DNA of 34,289 nt. It comes from Opitutus sp. GTDB taxonomy: Bacteria > Verrucomicrobiota > Verrucomicrobiia > Opitutales > Opitutaceae. The position numbers and the translations under genes are program-made. The notes under the pieces were generated by a model. The model did no database searches. It worked only from the letters and a program-made list of their open reading frames with translations, and had not been told where the DNA came from. Location: contig JANYAM010000005.1 of assembly GCA_025361365.1 (NCBI GenBank), positions 1 to 34,289 of the forward strand. The letters run 5' to 3'. Positions 24,226 through 32,865 of the stretch are shown here, piece by piece. Each line of letters begins with the position of its first letter. Within the stretch, counting starts at the first letter, position 1.

Positions 24226-25818
24226 ATGACCTGGGACCGCTTCAAGTCGCTCTATTATACCCACCCGAAGCTCGGCCTGTCGCTCGACGTCAGCCGCATG
24301 CCTTTTCCGGATGATTTCCTGGGCTCGATGGAGCCCAAGCTCAAGCAGGCCTTGACCGACATGGCCGCCCTCGAGGCCGGCGCCATCGCCAACCCCGACG
24401 AGAAACGCATGGTCGGCCACTACTGGCTGCGCGCGCCCGAGCTCGCCCCGACCGTGGAGCTGCGCACCGCCATCACCTCGACGCTCGACGCCATCAAGGA
24501 CTTCACCACCAAGGTGCACAAAGGCACCCTCACCGCGCCGGGCGGCGCCAAGTTCAAGGAAGTCCTCGTTATCGGCATCGGCGGCTCCGCCCTCGGGCCG
24601 CAGTTCGTCAGCCACGCGCTGGGCCGGCTCAAGGGCAACCGCGACAAGATGGGCATCTCCTTTTTCGACAACACCGACCCGGACGGCATCGACTACGTCC
24701 TGAAGACGCTCGGCAACCGCCTGAAGCAGACGTTGGTCATCGTCATCTCGAAATCCGGCGGCACCGCCGAGACGCGCAACGGCATGCTCGAGGCGCAGGT
24801 GGCCTTCAAGGCCGCCGGGCTCGACTTCGCGAAACATTTCGTCGCCGTCACCGGCGAGGGCTCGAAGCTCGACCTGGTCGCCGTCAAGGAAGGCTGGCTC
24901 GCCCGTTTCCCGATGTGGGACTGGGTCGGTGGCCGCACCTCGGAGCTCTGCGTGGTGGGCTTGCTGCCCGCCGCACTGCAGGGCATCAAGATCGACCAGA
25001 TGCTCGCCGGCGCCGCCGCGATGGACGCCGTCACCCGCAAGAAATCCTATCGCGACAACCCCGCGGCGCTGCTGGCGCTCATGTGGTATTGGGCCACCGA
25101 CGGCCGCGGCACGAAGGACATGGTCGTCCTCCCCTACAAGGACCGCCTGCTGCTTTTCTCGCGCTACCTGCAGCAGCTCGTCATGGAGTCGCTCGGCAAG
25201 GAAACCGACCTCGCCGGCCACGTGGTCAACCAGGGCATCGCCGTCTACGGCAACAAAGGCTCGACCGACCAGCACGCCTACGTGCAGCAGCTCCGCGAGG
25301 GCGTGAACAATTTCTTCATCACCTTCATCGAGGTCCTGAAGGACCGCAACGCCGACACCTCGCTCGAGGTCGAGCCGGGCGTCACGAGCGGGGACTTCCT
25401 GCAAGGCTTCCTCCTCGGCACCCGTGATGCGCTCAGCGAGAAGAACCGCCATTCCATCACGATCACCGTCAACGAGGTTTCGCCGAAGACCATCGGCATG
25501 CTGATCGCACTCTATGAGCGCGCCGTGGGCCTCTACGCCTCGCTCGTCAACATCAACGCCTACCACCAGCCCGGCGTCGAGGCCGGCAAGAAGGCCGCCG
25601 GCGGCGTCATCACCCTCAAGCTCAAGATCGACGCGGCGCTCAAGGCCGCCCCGGGCACCGGCTTCACCGCCGAGTCGCTCGCGGCCAAGCTCGGTGCGCC
25701 GGACAAGACCGAACTCGTCTTCAAGGTGCTGGAGCATCTCGCGGCCAACCCGGGCAGCAAGGTGGTCAAGACCGCCCAAAAGCCCTGGTCCGACTCGACC
25801 TACGCCTGGCAGACCTGA
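24226..25818 (+). CDS. pgi: Glucose-6-phosphate isomerase
   Basis: Interconverts glucose-6-phosphate and fructose-6-phosphate in glycolysis/gluconeogenesis. 530 aa, ATG 24226. Two SIS domains: [20 protein letters not shown] near residue 111, sugar-phosphate loop [20 protein letters not shown] near 175, the [20 protein letters not shown] segment, [15 protein letters not shown] (catalytic His region, about 345-360) and the C-terminal [20 protein letters not shown] (conserved Lys). Length is close to the family's usual ~540. First gene of a compact plus-strand run; the next gene starts 15 bp after the stop. Confidence 0.97.
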   Translation: MTWDRFKSLYYTHPKLGLSLDVSRMPFPDDFLGSMEPKLKQALTDMAALEAGAIANPDEKRMVGHYWLRAPELAPTVELRTAITSTLDAIKDFTTKVHKGTLTAPGGAKFKEVLVIGIGGSALGPQFVSHALGRLKGNRDKMGISFFDNTDPDGIDYVLKTLGNRLKQTLVIVISKSGGTAETRNGMLEAQVAFKAAGLDFAKHFVAVTGEGSKLDLVAVKEGWLARFPMWDWVGGRTSELCVVGLLPAALQGIKIDQMLAGAAAMDAVTRKKSYRDNPAALLALMWYWATDGRGTKDMVVLPYKDRLLLFSRYLQQLVMESLGKETDLAGHVVNQGIAVYGNKGSTDQHAYVQQLREGVNNFFITFIEVLKDRNADTSLEVEPGVTSGDFLQGFLLGTRDALSEKNRHSITITVNEVSPKTIGMLIALYERAVGLYASLVNINAYHQPGVEAGKKAAGGVITLKLKIDAALKAAPGTGFTAESLAAKLGAPDKTELVFKVLEHLAANPGSKVVKTAQKPWSDSTYAWQT

Positions 25819-25833
25819 GTCCCGGCCGGTGCG

Positions 25834-26631
25834 ATGAAACCGGGAATCCTCATTGGCGCGCTCTCCTTCGGGCTGGCCGCCGTCGCCGTGACGCTGTTCC
25901 TCGCCCGGCGCGACAACACCGAGCTCGCCGCGCAGGTCACCCGCTTGACGCGCCAGAACGCCGGCCTGCGCTACGATCTGAAGCAGGCCAGCCAGCAGGC
26001 CACCGATGTCGGCCAGCGCGCGGTCGAACTCGATTCCCAACTCGGCACGACCAAGGCCCGCACGACGGCCACCGAGGCCAAGAGCGTCCAACTCACCCGC
26101 GAGCTTACGGAGACCAAGAGCCGGCTCACCGAGCGCGAGCAGCGCGAAGCCACGCTCATGGCCGAGTTGGCCGAGCTGCGGCAGAAAGTCGCCACCGGCA
26201 GCCGCCCCGACGAGCCCGCCGTGCTGCCCACGCTCATGCTGGCCGCCAGCCCTACGCCGCCTCCGGCTCCGGCGGTCGATGTCAGTCCCTACCGGCAACG
26301 CATCGCTCAACTGGAAGAACAGCTGACACAGCTCTTGACCCGCGCCCTGGCTGAGCCGGCGGCCCCCGCCGAGCCTGAGCCCGCCCCGGCACCGGCCCCG
26401 GTGCAACACCAGGTCGTCCGGGTGGGAGCGGCCAGCACATTCGTGGTCGTGGACTACGGCGCGGAACAGGGCGCCCGGCCGCAGGCCATTATCCGTTTGC
26501 AGCGCGGAACTTCCGAACTGGCGCAGGTTCAAATCAGCGATGTTCGCCCCCGTTTCTCCCTCGCCCAGGTGTTGCCCGGCACCCTGAAAGGACAGTTGCA
26601 GACCGGCGATTTAGTCGTATTCAACCCCTAA
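25834..26631 (+). CDS. Membrane-anchored coiled-coil protein with C-terminal beta domain
   Basis: 265 aa, ATG 25834. One N-terminal TM/signal anchor (about 4-24, GILIGALSFGLAAVAVTLFL) followed by a long predicted coiled coil (about 28-125) with repeated Glu/Gln/Leu heptads (ELAAQVTRLTRQNAGLRYDL; AELAELRQKV). Then comes a Pro/Ala linker (about 130-150), a second short coil (YRQRIAQLEEQLTQLLTRAL), another Pro-rich linker (AEPEPAPAPAPVQ) and a final ~70-residue beta-rich domain (RVGAASTFVVVDYGAEQGAR ... QTGDLVVFNP) that looks like a small barrel. No family recognised. It sits in a run with pgi and a small lipoprotein 2 bp downstream, suggesting a cell-envelope role. Confidence 0.8.
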   Translation: MKPGILIGALSFGLAAVAVTLFLARRDNTELAAQVTRLTRQNAGLRYDLKQASQQATDVGQRAVELDSQLGTTKARTTATEAKSVQLTRELTETKSRLTEREQREATLMAELAELRQKVATGSRPDEPAVLPTLMLAASPTPPPAPAVDVSPYRQRIAQLEEQLTQLLTRALAEPAAPAEPEPAPAPAPVQHQVVRVGAASTFVVVDYGAEQGARPQAIIRLQRGTSELAQVQISDVRPRFSLAQVLPGTLKGQLQTGDLVVFNP

Positions 26632-26633
26632 GC

Positions 26634-26786
26634 ATGCCCTCTCCTCGCAAAGCCTTTTTCGTGTTCTTGCTGACCCTCCTGGCGCTCGCCGGCCTGACCG
26701 GCTGCGGGCCCTCCAAGCAGGACTCCTCGATTCCGTGGAGTCGCCCGGCCGACTGGGAAGGCCGCATCCCCGGCATGGGCAAGTAA
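26634..26786 (+). CDS. 50-aa lipoprotein with W/P-rich tail
   Basis: ATG 26634, 2 bp after the preceding stop, TAA 26784-26786. MPSPRKAFFVFLLTLLALAG LTGCG has a basic N-region, hydrophobic core and a lipobox LTGC, so Cys24 would be lipidated. The 26-residue mature tail GPSKQDSSIPWSRPADWEGR IPGMGK is polar with two Trp and several Pro. It is too short to be called by length-limited gene finders. Similar tiny lipoproteins with a PW-x-x-P-x-x-WE-G-x-x-PGM tail are, as I recall, recurrent in Verrucomicrobia; function unknown. Translationally close to the coiled-coil membrane gene, which may be its partner. Confidence 0.82.
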   Translation: MPSPRKAFFVFLLTLLALAGLTGCGPSKQDSSIPWSRPADWEGRIPGMGK

Positions 26787-26816
26787 GGCCGCCTCCGCGG
26801 TTCTTCCGGCGACGTC

Positions 26817-27539
26817 ATGACCACGCCTGCCGCCAACCCTTCTCTGGTGCCCCTGCCCGGCCACCTCTACGTCGTGGCCACGCCCATCGGCAATCTCGCC
26901 GACCTGACCGATCGGGCCCGCGCCATTCTCGGCGCCGTCGACGTGGTGGCCTGTGAGGACACCCGCACCACCGGCGCCATGCTCACGCGTCTCGGCCTAC
27001 ACCGGGAGCTCACACCGTATCACGAGCACAACGAGACCGAGGCCGCCGAACGCCTGGCCGAACAAATCTCACTCGGCAAATCCGTCGCCGTCGTGAGCGA
27101 CGCCGGCACGCCGGGTCTGAGCGATCCGGGTTTTCGCATTGTCCGCGCCTGCCGCCGCCGCGGCCTGCCGGTCGTGCCAGTGCCCGGCCCGAGCGCCCTC
27201 GTGGCTGTGCTCAGCGCCAGCGGCCTGCCGACCAACGGTTTTCTCTTCGCCGGATTCCTGCCGCCCAAGTCGACCGCGCGCATCACCTTTCTGCAGAAGC
27301 ACCGCGACTTCGAGTATACGCTCGCTCTCTATGAGAGCTGCCACCGCATCGACAAGTTCGCGACGGAGATCGTCGAGGTGCTCGGCGCCGACCGCGTGAT
27401 CTGCATCGCCAAGGAAGTCACCAAACTCCACGAAACCTTCCTTGTCGGTCTCGCCGGCGACGTCCTGGCCCGGTTGCAAAAGATGAGCCTCAAGGGCGAA
27501 TTCGTCGTGCTGATCGCGCCGAAGGACTTCGTGCCATGA
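26817..27539 (+). CDS. rsmI: 16S rRNA (cytidine(1402)-2'-O)-methyltransferase
   Basis: SAM-dependent tetrapyrrole-methylase-fold enzyme that 2'-O-methylates C1402 of 16S rRNA in the decoding centre. 240 aa, ATG 26817. Diagnostic blocks: GHLYVVATPIGNLADLTDRA at the start, VDVVACEDTRTTGAMLTRLG, YHEHNETEAAERLAEQISLG, VAVVSDAGTPGLSDPGFRIV, PVPGPSALVAVLSASGLPTN and FAGFLPPK. The C-terminal HETFLVGLAGDVLARLQ and KGEFVVLIAP are also typical. The length is somewhat shorter than the E. coli protein. The stop overlaps the next start by ATGA. Confidence 0.96.
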   Translation: MTTPAANPSLVPLPGHLYVVATPIGNLADLTDRARAILGAVDVVACEDTRTTGAMLTRLGLHRELTPYHEHNETEAAERLAEQISLGKSVAVVSDAGTPGLSDPGFRIVRACRRRGLPVVPVPGPSALVAVLSASGLPTNGFLFAGFLPPKSTARITFLQKHRDFEYTLALYESCHRIDKFATEIVEVLGADRVICIAKEVTKLHETFLVGLAGDVLARLQKMSLKGEFVVLIAPKDFVP

Positions 27540-28474
27540 GCCCCGCGGTCGCGGTCATCGACATCGGCAGCAACTCGATCAAGGTGCTGGTCGCCGCGCG
27601 CGACAAGTCCGGTGTCGTCACCGCGCTCAAGTCGAAAACTATCGACGCACGCATCAGCGCAGGCATCAGCCAGGCCAAGCCGCTGCTCCGTGAGGAAGGC
27701 ATGACCCGCGGTCTCGCCGCGATTCAGGAACTCCTGGCCGATGCCGTGCCATTTTCCCCGGCCAAGATCGTCCTCGTCGCCACCAGCGCCGTGCGCGATG
27801 CCGGCAACGGCGGTGACTTCCGCGCCCAGGTCAAGGCCGCCACCGGCCACGACATCCGGATTCTTTCCGGTGACGAGGAAGCCAATCTCATCGGCCGCGG
27901 CCTGACCTGCGATCCCGCACTCGCCGACCTGAAAGACTTCTATGTGTTCGATCTCGGCGGCGGCAGCCTGGAGTGCCTCTTCTTTCGCGACCGCCAGATC
28001 CAGCAAGCCATGAGCCTGCAACTCGGGTGCGTCCGGCTCACCGAGCGTTTCATCCAGGACCCGGCCGGTCCATTGCAGTCCCATGAAGCCCAGGCGCTCG
28101 CCCGGCATGTGCGCGACGAACTCAAGCGCAGTGCTTTTCGTTTCCCGATCATCGCCCCCGCCGCCGTCTTCGCCGGGGGCAGCATGACCACGGTGCGCGC
28201 CATCAAGGGCGCCCGGCACGGCCTGGAACTAGAGGATACGCCGCCGCTCATCGGCACCGACACGCTGAGCCAGTTGCTCGACGAAGTGGCGCCCATGAAC
28301 CTGGAGGAGCGCAAAGTCATCCCGGGCCTGCCCGCCGCGCGCGCCGACGTTTTTCCCGCGGCCCTGATCACGATCGTCACAGTGGCCGACTACGCGCACA
28401 TTGAGCGCTTTCACCATTCGCTCCACAATCTCCGCTGGGGCCTCGCCGCCGAGGCCCTGGCCTCCCTCGCCTAA
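27536..28474 (+). CDS. Ppx/GppA family exopolyphosphatase/pppGpp phosphatase
   Basis: 312 aa, ATG 27536 overlapping the rsmI stop by 4 nt. Actin-like ATPase fold with the family's two phosphate loops: AVIDIGSNSIKVLVAARDKS at the N-terminus and FYVFDLGGGSLECLFFRDRQ near 145. VLVATSAVRDAGNGGDF and LSGDEEANLIGRGLT are also typical, as is the later AVFAGGSMTTVRAIKG. It is a single-module protein without the C-terminal HD domain of long Ppx proteins. Hydrolyses polyphosphate or pppGpp in the family; which of the two cannot be told. Coupled to rsmI, followed 11 bp later by the peptidase gene. Confidence 0.92.
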   Translation: MSPAVAVIDIGSNSIKVLVAARDKSGVVTALKSKTIDARISAGISQAKPLLREEGMTRGLAAIQELLADAVPFSPAKIVLVATSAVRDAGNGGDFRAQVKAATGHDIRILSGDEEANLIGRGLTCDPALADLKDFYVFDLGGGSLECLFFRDRQIQQAMSLQLGCVRLTERFIQDPAGPLQSHEAQALARHVRDELKRSAFRFPIIAPAAVFAGGSMTTVRAIKGARHGLELEDTPPLIGTDTLSQLLDEVAPMNLEERKVIPGLPAARADVFPAALITIVTVADYAHIERFHHSLHNLRWGLAAEALASLA

Positions 28475-28485
28475 CCCTTCCTCCC

Positions 28486-30780
28486 ATGACATCCCCCCGC
28501 CTGTTGGTTCTCATCGCCTGCGCCGCCGCTCCAATGCTTGCGGCCGACAATCCGCCGGGCTTGCTCGGCTTCCTGCCGGAGCATGCCACCGCCCAAGTCG
28601 CCCTGGAGAAAAAATTTGACGCCCAACTCAACCCGGCCGATCTCCGCGCCTGGCTGCAAGTCATGGCAGCCGAGCCCAATCACGTCGGCACCCCGCACGA
28701 CAAGGCCAACGCCGAGCTGACCCTGGCGAAATTTCAGGAATGGGGCTGGGACGCGCATATCGAGGTCTTTGACGTGCTCTACCCGACACCGTTGACGCAG
28801 AAGCTTGAGCTCGTGGCGCCCGTGGCTTTCACCGCCAAGCTGCACGAGCCCGAGATTGCCGGTGACTCGACTTCCGCGAAGACCAAGGGCGCGTTGCCGC
28901 CCTATCACGCCTATGGGGCCGACGGCGATGTCACCGCGGAACTGGTCTACGTCAACCGCGGCATGCCCGACGATTACAAGGAACTGGAGACGCACGGCGT
29001 CAGCGTAAAGGGCCGTATCGTCATTGCCCGCTACGGTGGCGGCTGGCGCGGCCTCAAGCCCAAGCTCGCCTACGAGCACGGCGCCATTGGCTGCCTGATT
29101 TATTCCGACCCGGCTGACGATGGCTATGGCGCCGGCGATGTTTACCCGAAGGGCGGCTACCGCCCCGCCGACAGCGTGCAGCGCGGCTCCGTCGCCGACA
29201 TGCCGGTTTATCCGGGCGATCCCCTGACCCCCGGCGTCGGCGCGACGAAGGACGCGAAGCGCCTGCCGCTTTCCGAGGCCAAGACCGTGCTCAAGATTCC
29301 GGTCATGCCGATTTCCTACGCGGACGCACAGCCGCTGCTCGCCGCCCTCGGCGGCGCCGTGGTGCCGCCGGCTTGGCGCGGCGGGCTGCCGATCACTTAC
29401 CACATCGGCCCCGGTCCCGCGAAGGTCCACCTCGCCATCACCTCTGACTGGAGCCTCAAGCCCGTCTATGACGTCATCGCGACCATCAAGGGCGGCGAGC
29501 TGCCCGACGCCTGGGTGATCCGCGGCAACCACCGCGACGGTTGGGTGTTTGGCGCGTGGGATCCGCTCTCCGGTCATGTGGCGATGATGGCCGAGGCCAA
29601 GGCCATCGGTGCCCTTGTGAAGTCCGGGTGGAAGCCGAAGCGCACGCTCGTCTATTGCAGCTGGGACGGCGAGGAGCCGGGCCTGCTTGGTTCCACCGAG
29701 TGGGCCGAAACGCACGCCGATGAGCTGCAGAAGAAGGCCGTGCTTTATCTTAACTCCGACACGAACACGCGCGGCTTCCTCCAGGTCGCCGGCAGCCATG
29801 CGCTGCAGGGCTTCGTCAACCAGGTCGCCGGCAGCGTGCGCGACCCGGAGATGAAGGTCAGCGTGCTGGAACGCCTCCGCGCCAGCCTGCTCGTCGAAGG
29901 CAGCAAGGCTAGCGCCTCTGCATCCGACCGCGCCATCGCCAAGCAGTTGGCGGCCGGCCAGGAAGTGCCGATCGAGGCGCTCGGCTCGGGCTCGGACTTC
30001 ACCCCGTTCCTGCAGCACCTCGGCATCGGCACCCTGAGCATCGAGTTCGGCGGCGAGGACCAGCAGGCCGGCGTCTATCATTCTATCTATGACTCGTTCG
30101 ACCACTACGACCGCTTCGGCGATCCCGGCTACCATTACGGCATCGCGCTCGCGCAGACGGTCGGCCGCGTCATGCTGCGGATGGCCGATGCCGACGTGCT
30201 CCCGGTCCGGGAGACGGGCTTCAGCGACACCGTCGGCCACTACCTCGAGGAGATCCACACCCTCGCCGACAACCTGCGCGCCGGCACCGAGCAGAAGAAC
30301 AAGCTCATCGACGCGAACGCCTTCATCCTCGCCTCCGACCCGACCGAGACCTACGTGCAGCCGGCCAAGGAAGGCGCCGTGCCATTCCTCAACCTGGCCG
30401 CCCTCGACAATGCCGTGCTGCGCCTGAAGCAGAGCGCCCAGGCCTGCGACGACGCCGGCGCGCAGTCCCTGGCCGCCGGTCTGCCGCTGACCGGCGCGCA
30501 ACGGGCCGAGATCGAGTCGCTCCTGCAGGGCATGGAACAGTCGCTCACGGACAGCACCGGCCTGCCCGGCCGCGACTGGTTCCGTCACATGATCTACGCG
30601 CCCGGCCTGCTCACCGGTTACGGCGTGAAGACCCTGCCCGGCGTGCGCGAGGCCCTCGAGGGTCGCCGTTGGGCGGAGGCGGAGAAATATTCCGTCATCA
30701 CCGGCCACACGCTGGACGCCTACAGCGACCGGCTCGACAAGCTCAGCGCCTTGCTCAAGCCCGTGCCGCCGAAGAACTGA
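28486..30780 (+). CDS. Exported M28 family peptidase, glutamate carboxypeptidase II type
   Basis: 764 aa from ATG 28486, with signal peptide MTSPRLLVLIACAAAPMLAA. The PA-domain insertion (about 150-260) carries LVYVNRGMPDDYKELETHGV and GRIVIARYGGGWRGLKPKLA. The di-zinc peptidase domain has H349 and D359 (GNHRDGWVFGAWDPLSG), E396/E397 (YCSWDGEEPGLLGSTEW), D425 (LNSDTNT) and H532 (GVYHSIYDSFDHYDRFGDPG), matching the GCPII/PSMA pattern. A C-terminal transferrin-receptor-like dimerisation domain follows (about 640-760). All metal ligands are present, so it is probably an active periplasmic or secreted carboxypeptidase acting on acidic peptides. Convergent with rluD across a REP-like pair. Confidence 0.93.
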   Translation: MTSPRLLVLIACAAAPMLAADNPPGLLGFLPEHATAQVALEKKFDAQLNPADLRAWLQVMAAEPNHVGTPHDKANAELTLAKFQEWGWDAHIEVFDVLYPTPLTQKLELVAPVAFTAKLHEPEIAGDSTSAKTKGALPPYHAYGADGDVTAELVYVNRGMPDDYKELETHGVSVKGRIVIARYGGGWRGLKPKLAYEHGAIGCLIYSDPADDGYGAGDVYPKGGYRPADSVQRGSVADMPVYPGDPLTPGVGATKDAKRLPLSEAKTVLKIPVMPISYADAQPLLAALGGAVVPPAWRGGLPITYHIGPGPAKVHLAITSDWSLKPVYDVIATIKGGELPDAWVIRGNHRDGWVFGAWDPLSGHVAMMAEAKAIGALVKSGWKPKRTLVYCSWDGEEPGLLGSTEWAETHADELQKKAVLYLNSDTNTRGFLQVAGSHALQGFVNQVAGSVRDPEMKVSVLERLRASLLVEGSKASASASDRAIAKQLAAGQEVPIEALGSGSDFTPFLQHLGIGTLSIEFGGEDQQAGVYHSIYDSFDHYDRFGDPGYHYGIALAQTVGRVMLRMADADVLPVRETGFSDTVGHYLEEIHTLADNLRAGTEQKNKLIDANAFILASDPTETYVQPAKEGAVPFLNLAALDNAVLRLKQSAQACDDAGAQSLAAGLPLTGAQRAEIESLLQGMEQSLTDSTGLPGRDWFRHMIYAPGLLTGYGVKTLPGVREALEGRRWAEAEKYSVITGHTLDAYSDRLDKLSALLKPVPPKN

Positions 30781-30789
30781 CGGATCAAG

Positions 30790-30841
30790 CTGTAGCGGCG
30801 CTCTATGAGCGCCGTCCGGCGGTCACAGACCGCCGCTACAG
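30790..30841. repeat. GTAG-headed REP-like pair (TAGCGGCG family)
   Basis: The left unit 30790-30814 folds CGGCGCTC-TAT-GAGCGCCG, and the inverted right unit 30817-30841 folds CGGCGGTC-ACA-GACCGCCG. The outer heads are CTGTAG and CTACAG. Three differences between the halves leave each hairpin's pairing intact (the stem pair changed on both sides). The rluD stop TAG (30836-30838) is made by the right head. Confidence 0.9.
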
Positions 30842-31759
30842 TTTCCGCAACGCCGTCAGCATCTTCTTGAAGTCGGCCGGCAGCGGCGCGTTCAGGTCCA
30901 GCGCCTTGCCGCTGACCGGGTGCGTGAACACCAGATGCTCGGCATGCAGCATCACGCGCGGCGGCGTGGGCAACTTGGGATTCTGTTTCCAGCCGTAGGT
31001 GGCGTCGCCCAGGATCGGGTGGCCAAGGGATTTGAGGTGCACGCGGATCTGGTGCGTCCGGCCGGTGTGGATGAGGCAGCGCAACAGCGCGGCCTGCGTG
31101 CTGAATTTCTTCTCCACCGTCCAATCGGTGCGCGACGGCCGGCCGCCCTCGCCCGTCGTCATCCGGTGGCGATGCACTGGATGCCGGGCGATGCTCCGGT
31201 CAATGCTGCCGCTGTCGTCCTTCGGCACGCCGGACACTAGCGCCACATACTCCTTGGTCAGCGTGCGTGAAGCAAACTGGTCCGCCAGGGCACGGTGCGC
31301 GGTGTCGTTCTTGGCTACGACGAGCAGGCCTGACGTGTCCTTGTCCAGCCGGTGCACGATCCCCGGTCGCTCCACGCCGCCGATGCCGCTGAGTTCGCCG
31401 GCGCAATGCGACAACAGCGCGTGCACCATCGTGTCCTCGCCCGTGCCGGTGCCGGGATGCACCACCATGCCGGCGGCCTTGTTGAGCACGATGAGGTGCT
31501 TGTCCTCGAAAATCACCTTGAGCGGAATGTCCACCGCCCGCAGCTCGGCCGCGACCGTCTCTGGCAAGGAGAACTCCAAGGTCTGCCCGGGCAGCACTTC
31601 CTGGCTCTGGTCGATGACCTTGCCGTCCGCCTTGACCAAGCCGGCTTCCATGGCGCGCTGGATGGCCGCGCGGCTGTGCTCGGGAAAGGCGTGGGCCAGC
31701 ACTTTGTCGGCGCGTTCACGGCGGCTGCCTTCGGGAACGGTGTAGGAGCTTGCTTGCAA
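30836..31759 (-). CDS. rluD: RluD-family 23S rRNA pseudouridine synthase
   Basis: 307 aa. The only plausible start is TTG at 31759, inside a REP-like arm; the frame closes with a TGA 21 bp upstream (31778-31780) and no ATG precedes the S4 domain. Domains: N-terminal S4-like RNA-binding (about 7-65, YTVPEGSRRERADKVLAHAF ... LVKADGKVI), then the pseudouridine synthase domain. Motifs: LNKAAGMVVHPGTGTGEDT, GIVHRLDKDTSGLLVVAKND with catalytic D139, VALVSGVPKDDSGSIDRSIA RHPVHRHRM and HTGRTHQIRVHLKSLGHPIL GD. It isomerises uridines of 23S rRNA; RluD itself makes positions in helix 69, and the exact target here is by family. Both ends are formed by REP-like elements. Confidence 0.93.
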   Translation of the reverse strand: MQASSYTVPEGSRRERADKVLAHAFPEHSRAAIQRAMEAGLVKADGKVIDQSQEVLPGQTLEFSLPETVAAELRAVDIPLKVIFEDKHLIVLNKAAGMVVHPGTGTGEDTMVHALLSHCAGELSGIGGVERPGIVHRLDKDTSGLLVVAKNDTAHRALADQFASRTLTKEYVALVSGVPKDDSGSIDRSIARHPVHRHRMTTGEGGRPSRTDWTVEKKFSTQAALLRCLIHTGRTHQIRVHLKSLGHPILGDATYGWKQNPKLPTPPRVMLHAEHLVFTHPVSGKALDLNAPLPADFKKMLTALRKL

Positions 31760-31807
31760 GCGACCAGATGTTGCAGGTCAACCCATCGCCTGCAAGCAGG
31801 CTCCTAC
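31742..31807. repeat. GTAG-headed REP-like pair at the rluD start
   Basis: The left unit starts GTAGGAGCTTGCTTGCAAGC at 31742 and the right unit, inverted, ends TGCAAGCAGGCTCCTAC at 31807. The sequence strongly recalls Pseudomonas-type REPs (GTAGGAGC plus a GC-rich hairpin). The rluD TTG start and first six codons lie in the left unit. Confidence 0.88.
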
Positions 31808-31816
31808 AATAATAAG

Positions 31817-31870
31817 GTAGGGCGGTGACTGCGCTCACCGCCGCGGCGCGGAGCGGGGTCCGCGCCCTAC
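31817..31870. repeat. GTAG-headed REP-like pair (GTAGGGCGGTGA family)
   Basis: The left unit is GTAG then GGCGGTGA-CTGCGC-TCACCGCC. The right unit ends GGTCCGCGCCCTAC at 31870. The head of the right unit makes the TAG stop (31867-31869) of the adenosine-deaminase family gene. It is 9 bp from the neighbouring REP-like pair, so two families abut. Confidence 0.88.
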
Positions 31871-32865
31871 CGCAAGGCCGCGTCCAGCTGGTCGAGCCAA
31901 GGTTTCTTCTGCGCAGCGGACATCAGCGCCACTTCGAAACCATTACGAGCCAGCTGAACCAGTTCCTTGCGGCTGAAGCCAGCCCGCTCGGCCAGGGCGA
32001 CGTATTCGTCAGTGACCGTGTTGCCGAAACAGATGGGGTCGTCGGTGCTCACCGTCACTTTCACGCCGGCGTCGAGAAGGCGACGGATCGGATGATTGCC
32101 GAGGCTGATCCCGGGCATGAGCTTGTGATTGCTGATCGGGCACATGTCCAAGGCGATGCCGCGCCGCTTGATCTCAGCCACGACGCCCGCGTCTTCGACC
32201 GACCGCGTGCCGTGCTCAATCCGCTGCGGCTCGAGCTCGTCGAGAATGCGCCGGACAAAATCCGCCCCCATGAACTCTCCGGCGTGCGCTTTGGTGTATT
32301 TGCCAGCCCGTCTGGCCGCTTGCCAATACGGCGCGGTCCACGCTTCTACGGGCGCATCCTCGAACCCGTGCAGGTCGACGCCGGCCAGCTCATTCCAAGT
32401 GAGAGCCTCGTCCAGCACCGCCTGCATCTTCCCGCCGGCCCCGTTGTGATGGATGCCGAAGAAAACGCGCACCCCCAGTCCGGCCGGCACGGCGGCGCGG
32501 ATGGCCGCCAGCACCTCGCGGCCGTTCAGCCCGAGAAACTCAATCCCGCCGGAGGCGAAACTGGTCTCCACATATTTAACGTTCTGCGCGACGTGCTTCG
32601 CGAAGATGAGCTTGGCCGCCTCGTGGTAGCGTTCCGGCGAGGTGAACCACGAGAACGCCATGTCGAGCAGCTCCTTCTCGAAATGGCCGAAGTCGCGGAA
32701 CTTGAAATTATGCGCCCACGAGGCGGGCGGTTGCTTAAACTCCGGCCGGACGCGCTGGAGCAGTTCGAACGGCAGCGCCCCTTCGAGATGAAGATGGGTC
32801 TCCGTCTTCGGGAGGGATTGGACGAAATCGGGGAGAGAGGGATTGGTGGATATATTTTTGACCAC
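31867..32865 (-). CDS. Adenosine/adenine deaminase family protein
   Basis: TIM-barrel zinc hydrolase, 332 aa from GTG 32865, which lies inside a CACGGAT repeat; no ATG precedes the metal motif. Metal and catalytic motifs are complete: H24-L-H26 in KTETHLHLEGALP, AHAGEFMG (His and catalytic Glu), RIEHGTR, CPISNHKLMPG and VTVSTDDPICFG (Asp-Asp). The motif mix lies between adenosine deaminase (STDDP) and adenine deaminase (SNxKL), so the substrate could be adenosine, adenine or another 6-aminopurine such as aminodeoxyfutalosine. No signal peptide. The stop is provided by a REP-like head. On the same strand as rluD but separated by two repeats. Confidence 0.9.
   Translation of the reverse strand: MVKNISTNPSLPDFVQSLPKTETHLHLEGALPFELLQRVRPEFKQPPASWAHNFKFRDFGHFEKELLDMAFSWFTSPERYHEAAKLIFAKHVAQNVKYVETSFASGGIEFLGLNGREVLAAIRAAVPAGLGVRVFFGIHHNGAGGKMQAVLDEALTWNELAGVDLHGFEDAPVEAWTAPYWQAARRAGKYTKAHAGEFMGADFVRRILDELEPQRIEHGTRSVEDAGVVAEIKRRGIALDMCPISNHKLMPGISLGNHPIRRLLDAGVKVTVSTDDPICFGNTVTDEYVALAERAGFSRKELVQLARNGFEVALMSAAQKKPWLDQLDAALR

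Noticed and set aside
24220-26532. 770-codon open frame on the minus strand opposite pgi and the coiled-coil gene
   Set aside because: It lies antisense to clear genes with conserved motifs; long antisense frames are expected in GC-rich DNA with G/C third positions.
28471-30708. 745-codon minus-strand frame opposite the M28 peptidase
   Set aside because: Antisense shadow; the plus strand has complete metal-ligand motifs and a signal peptide.
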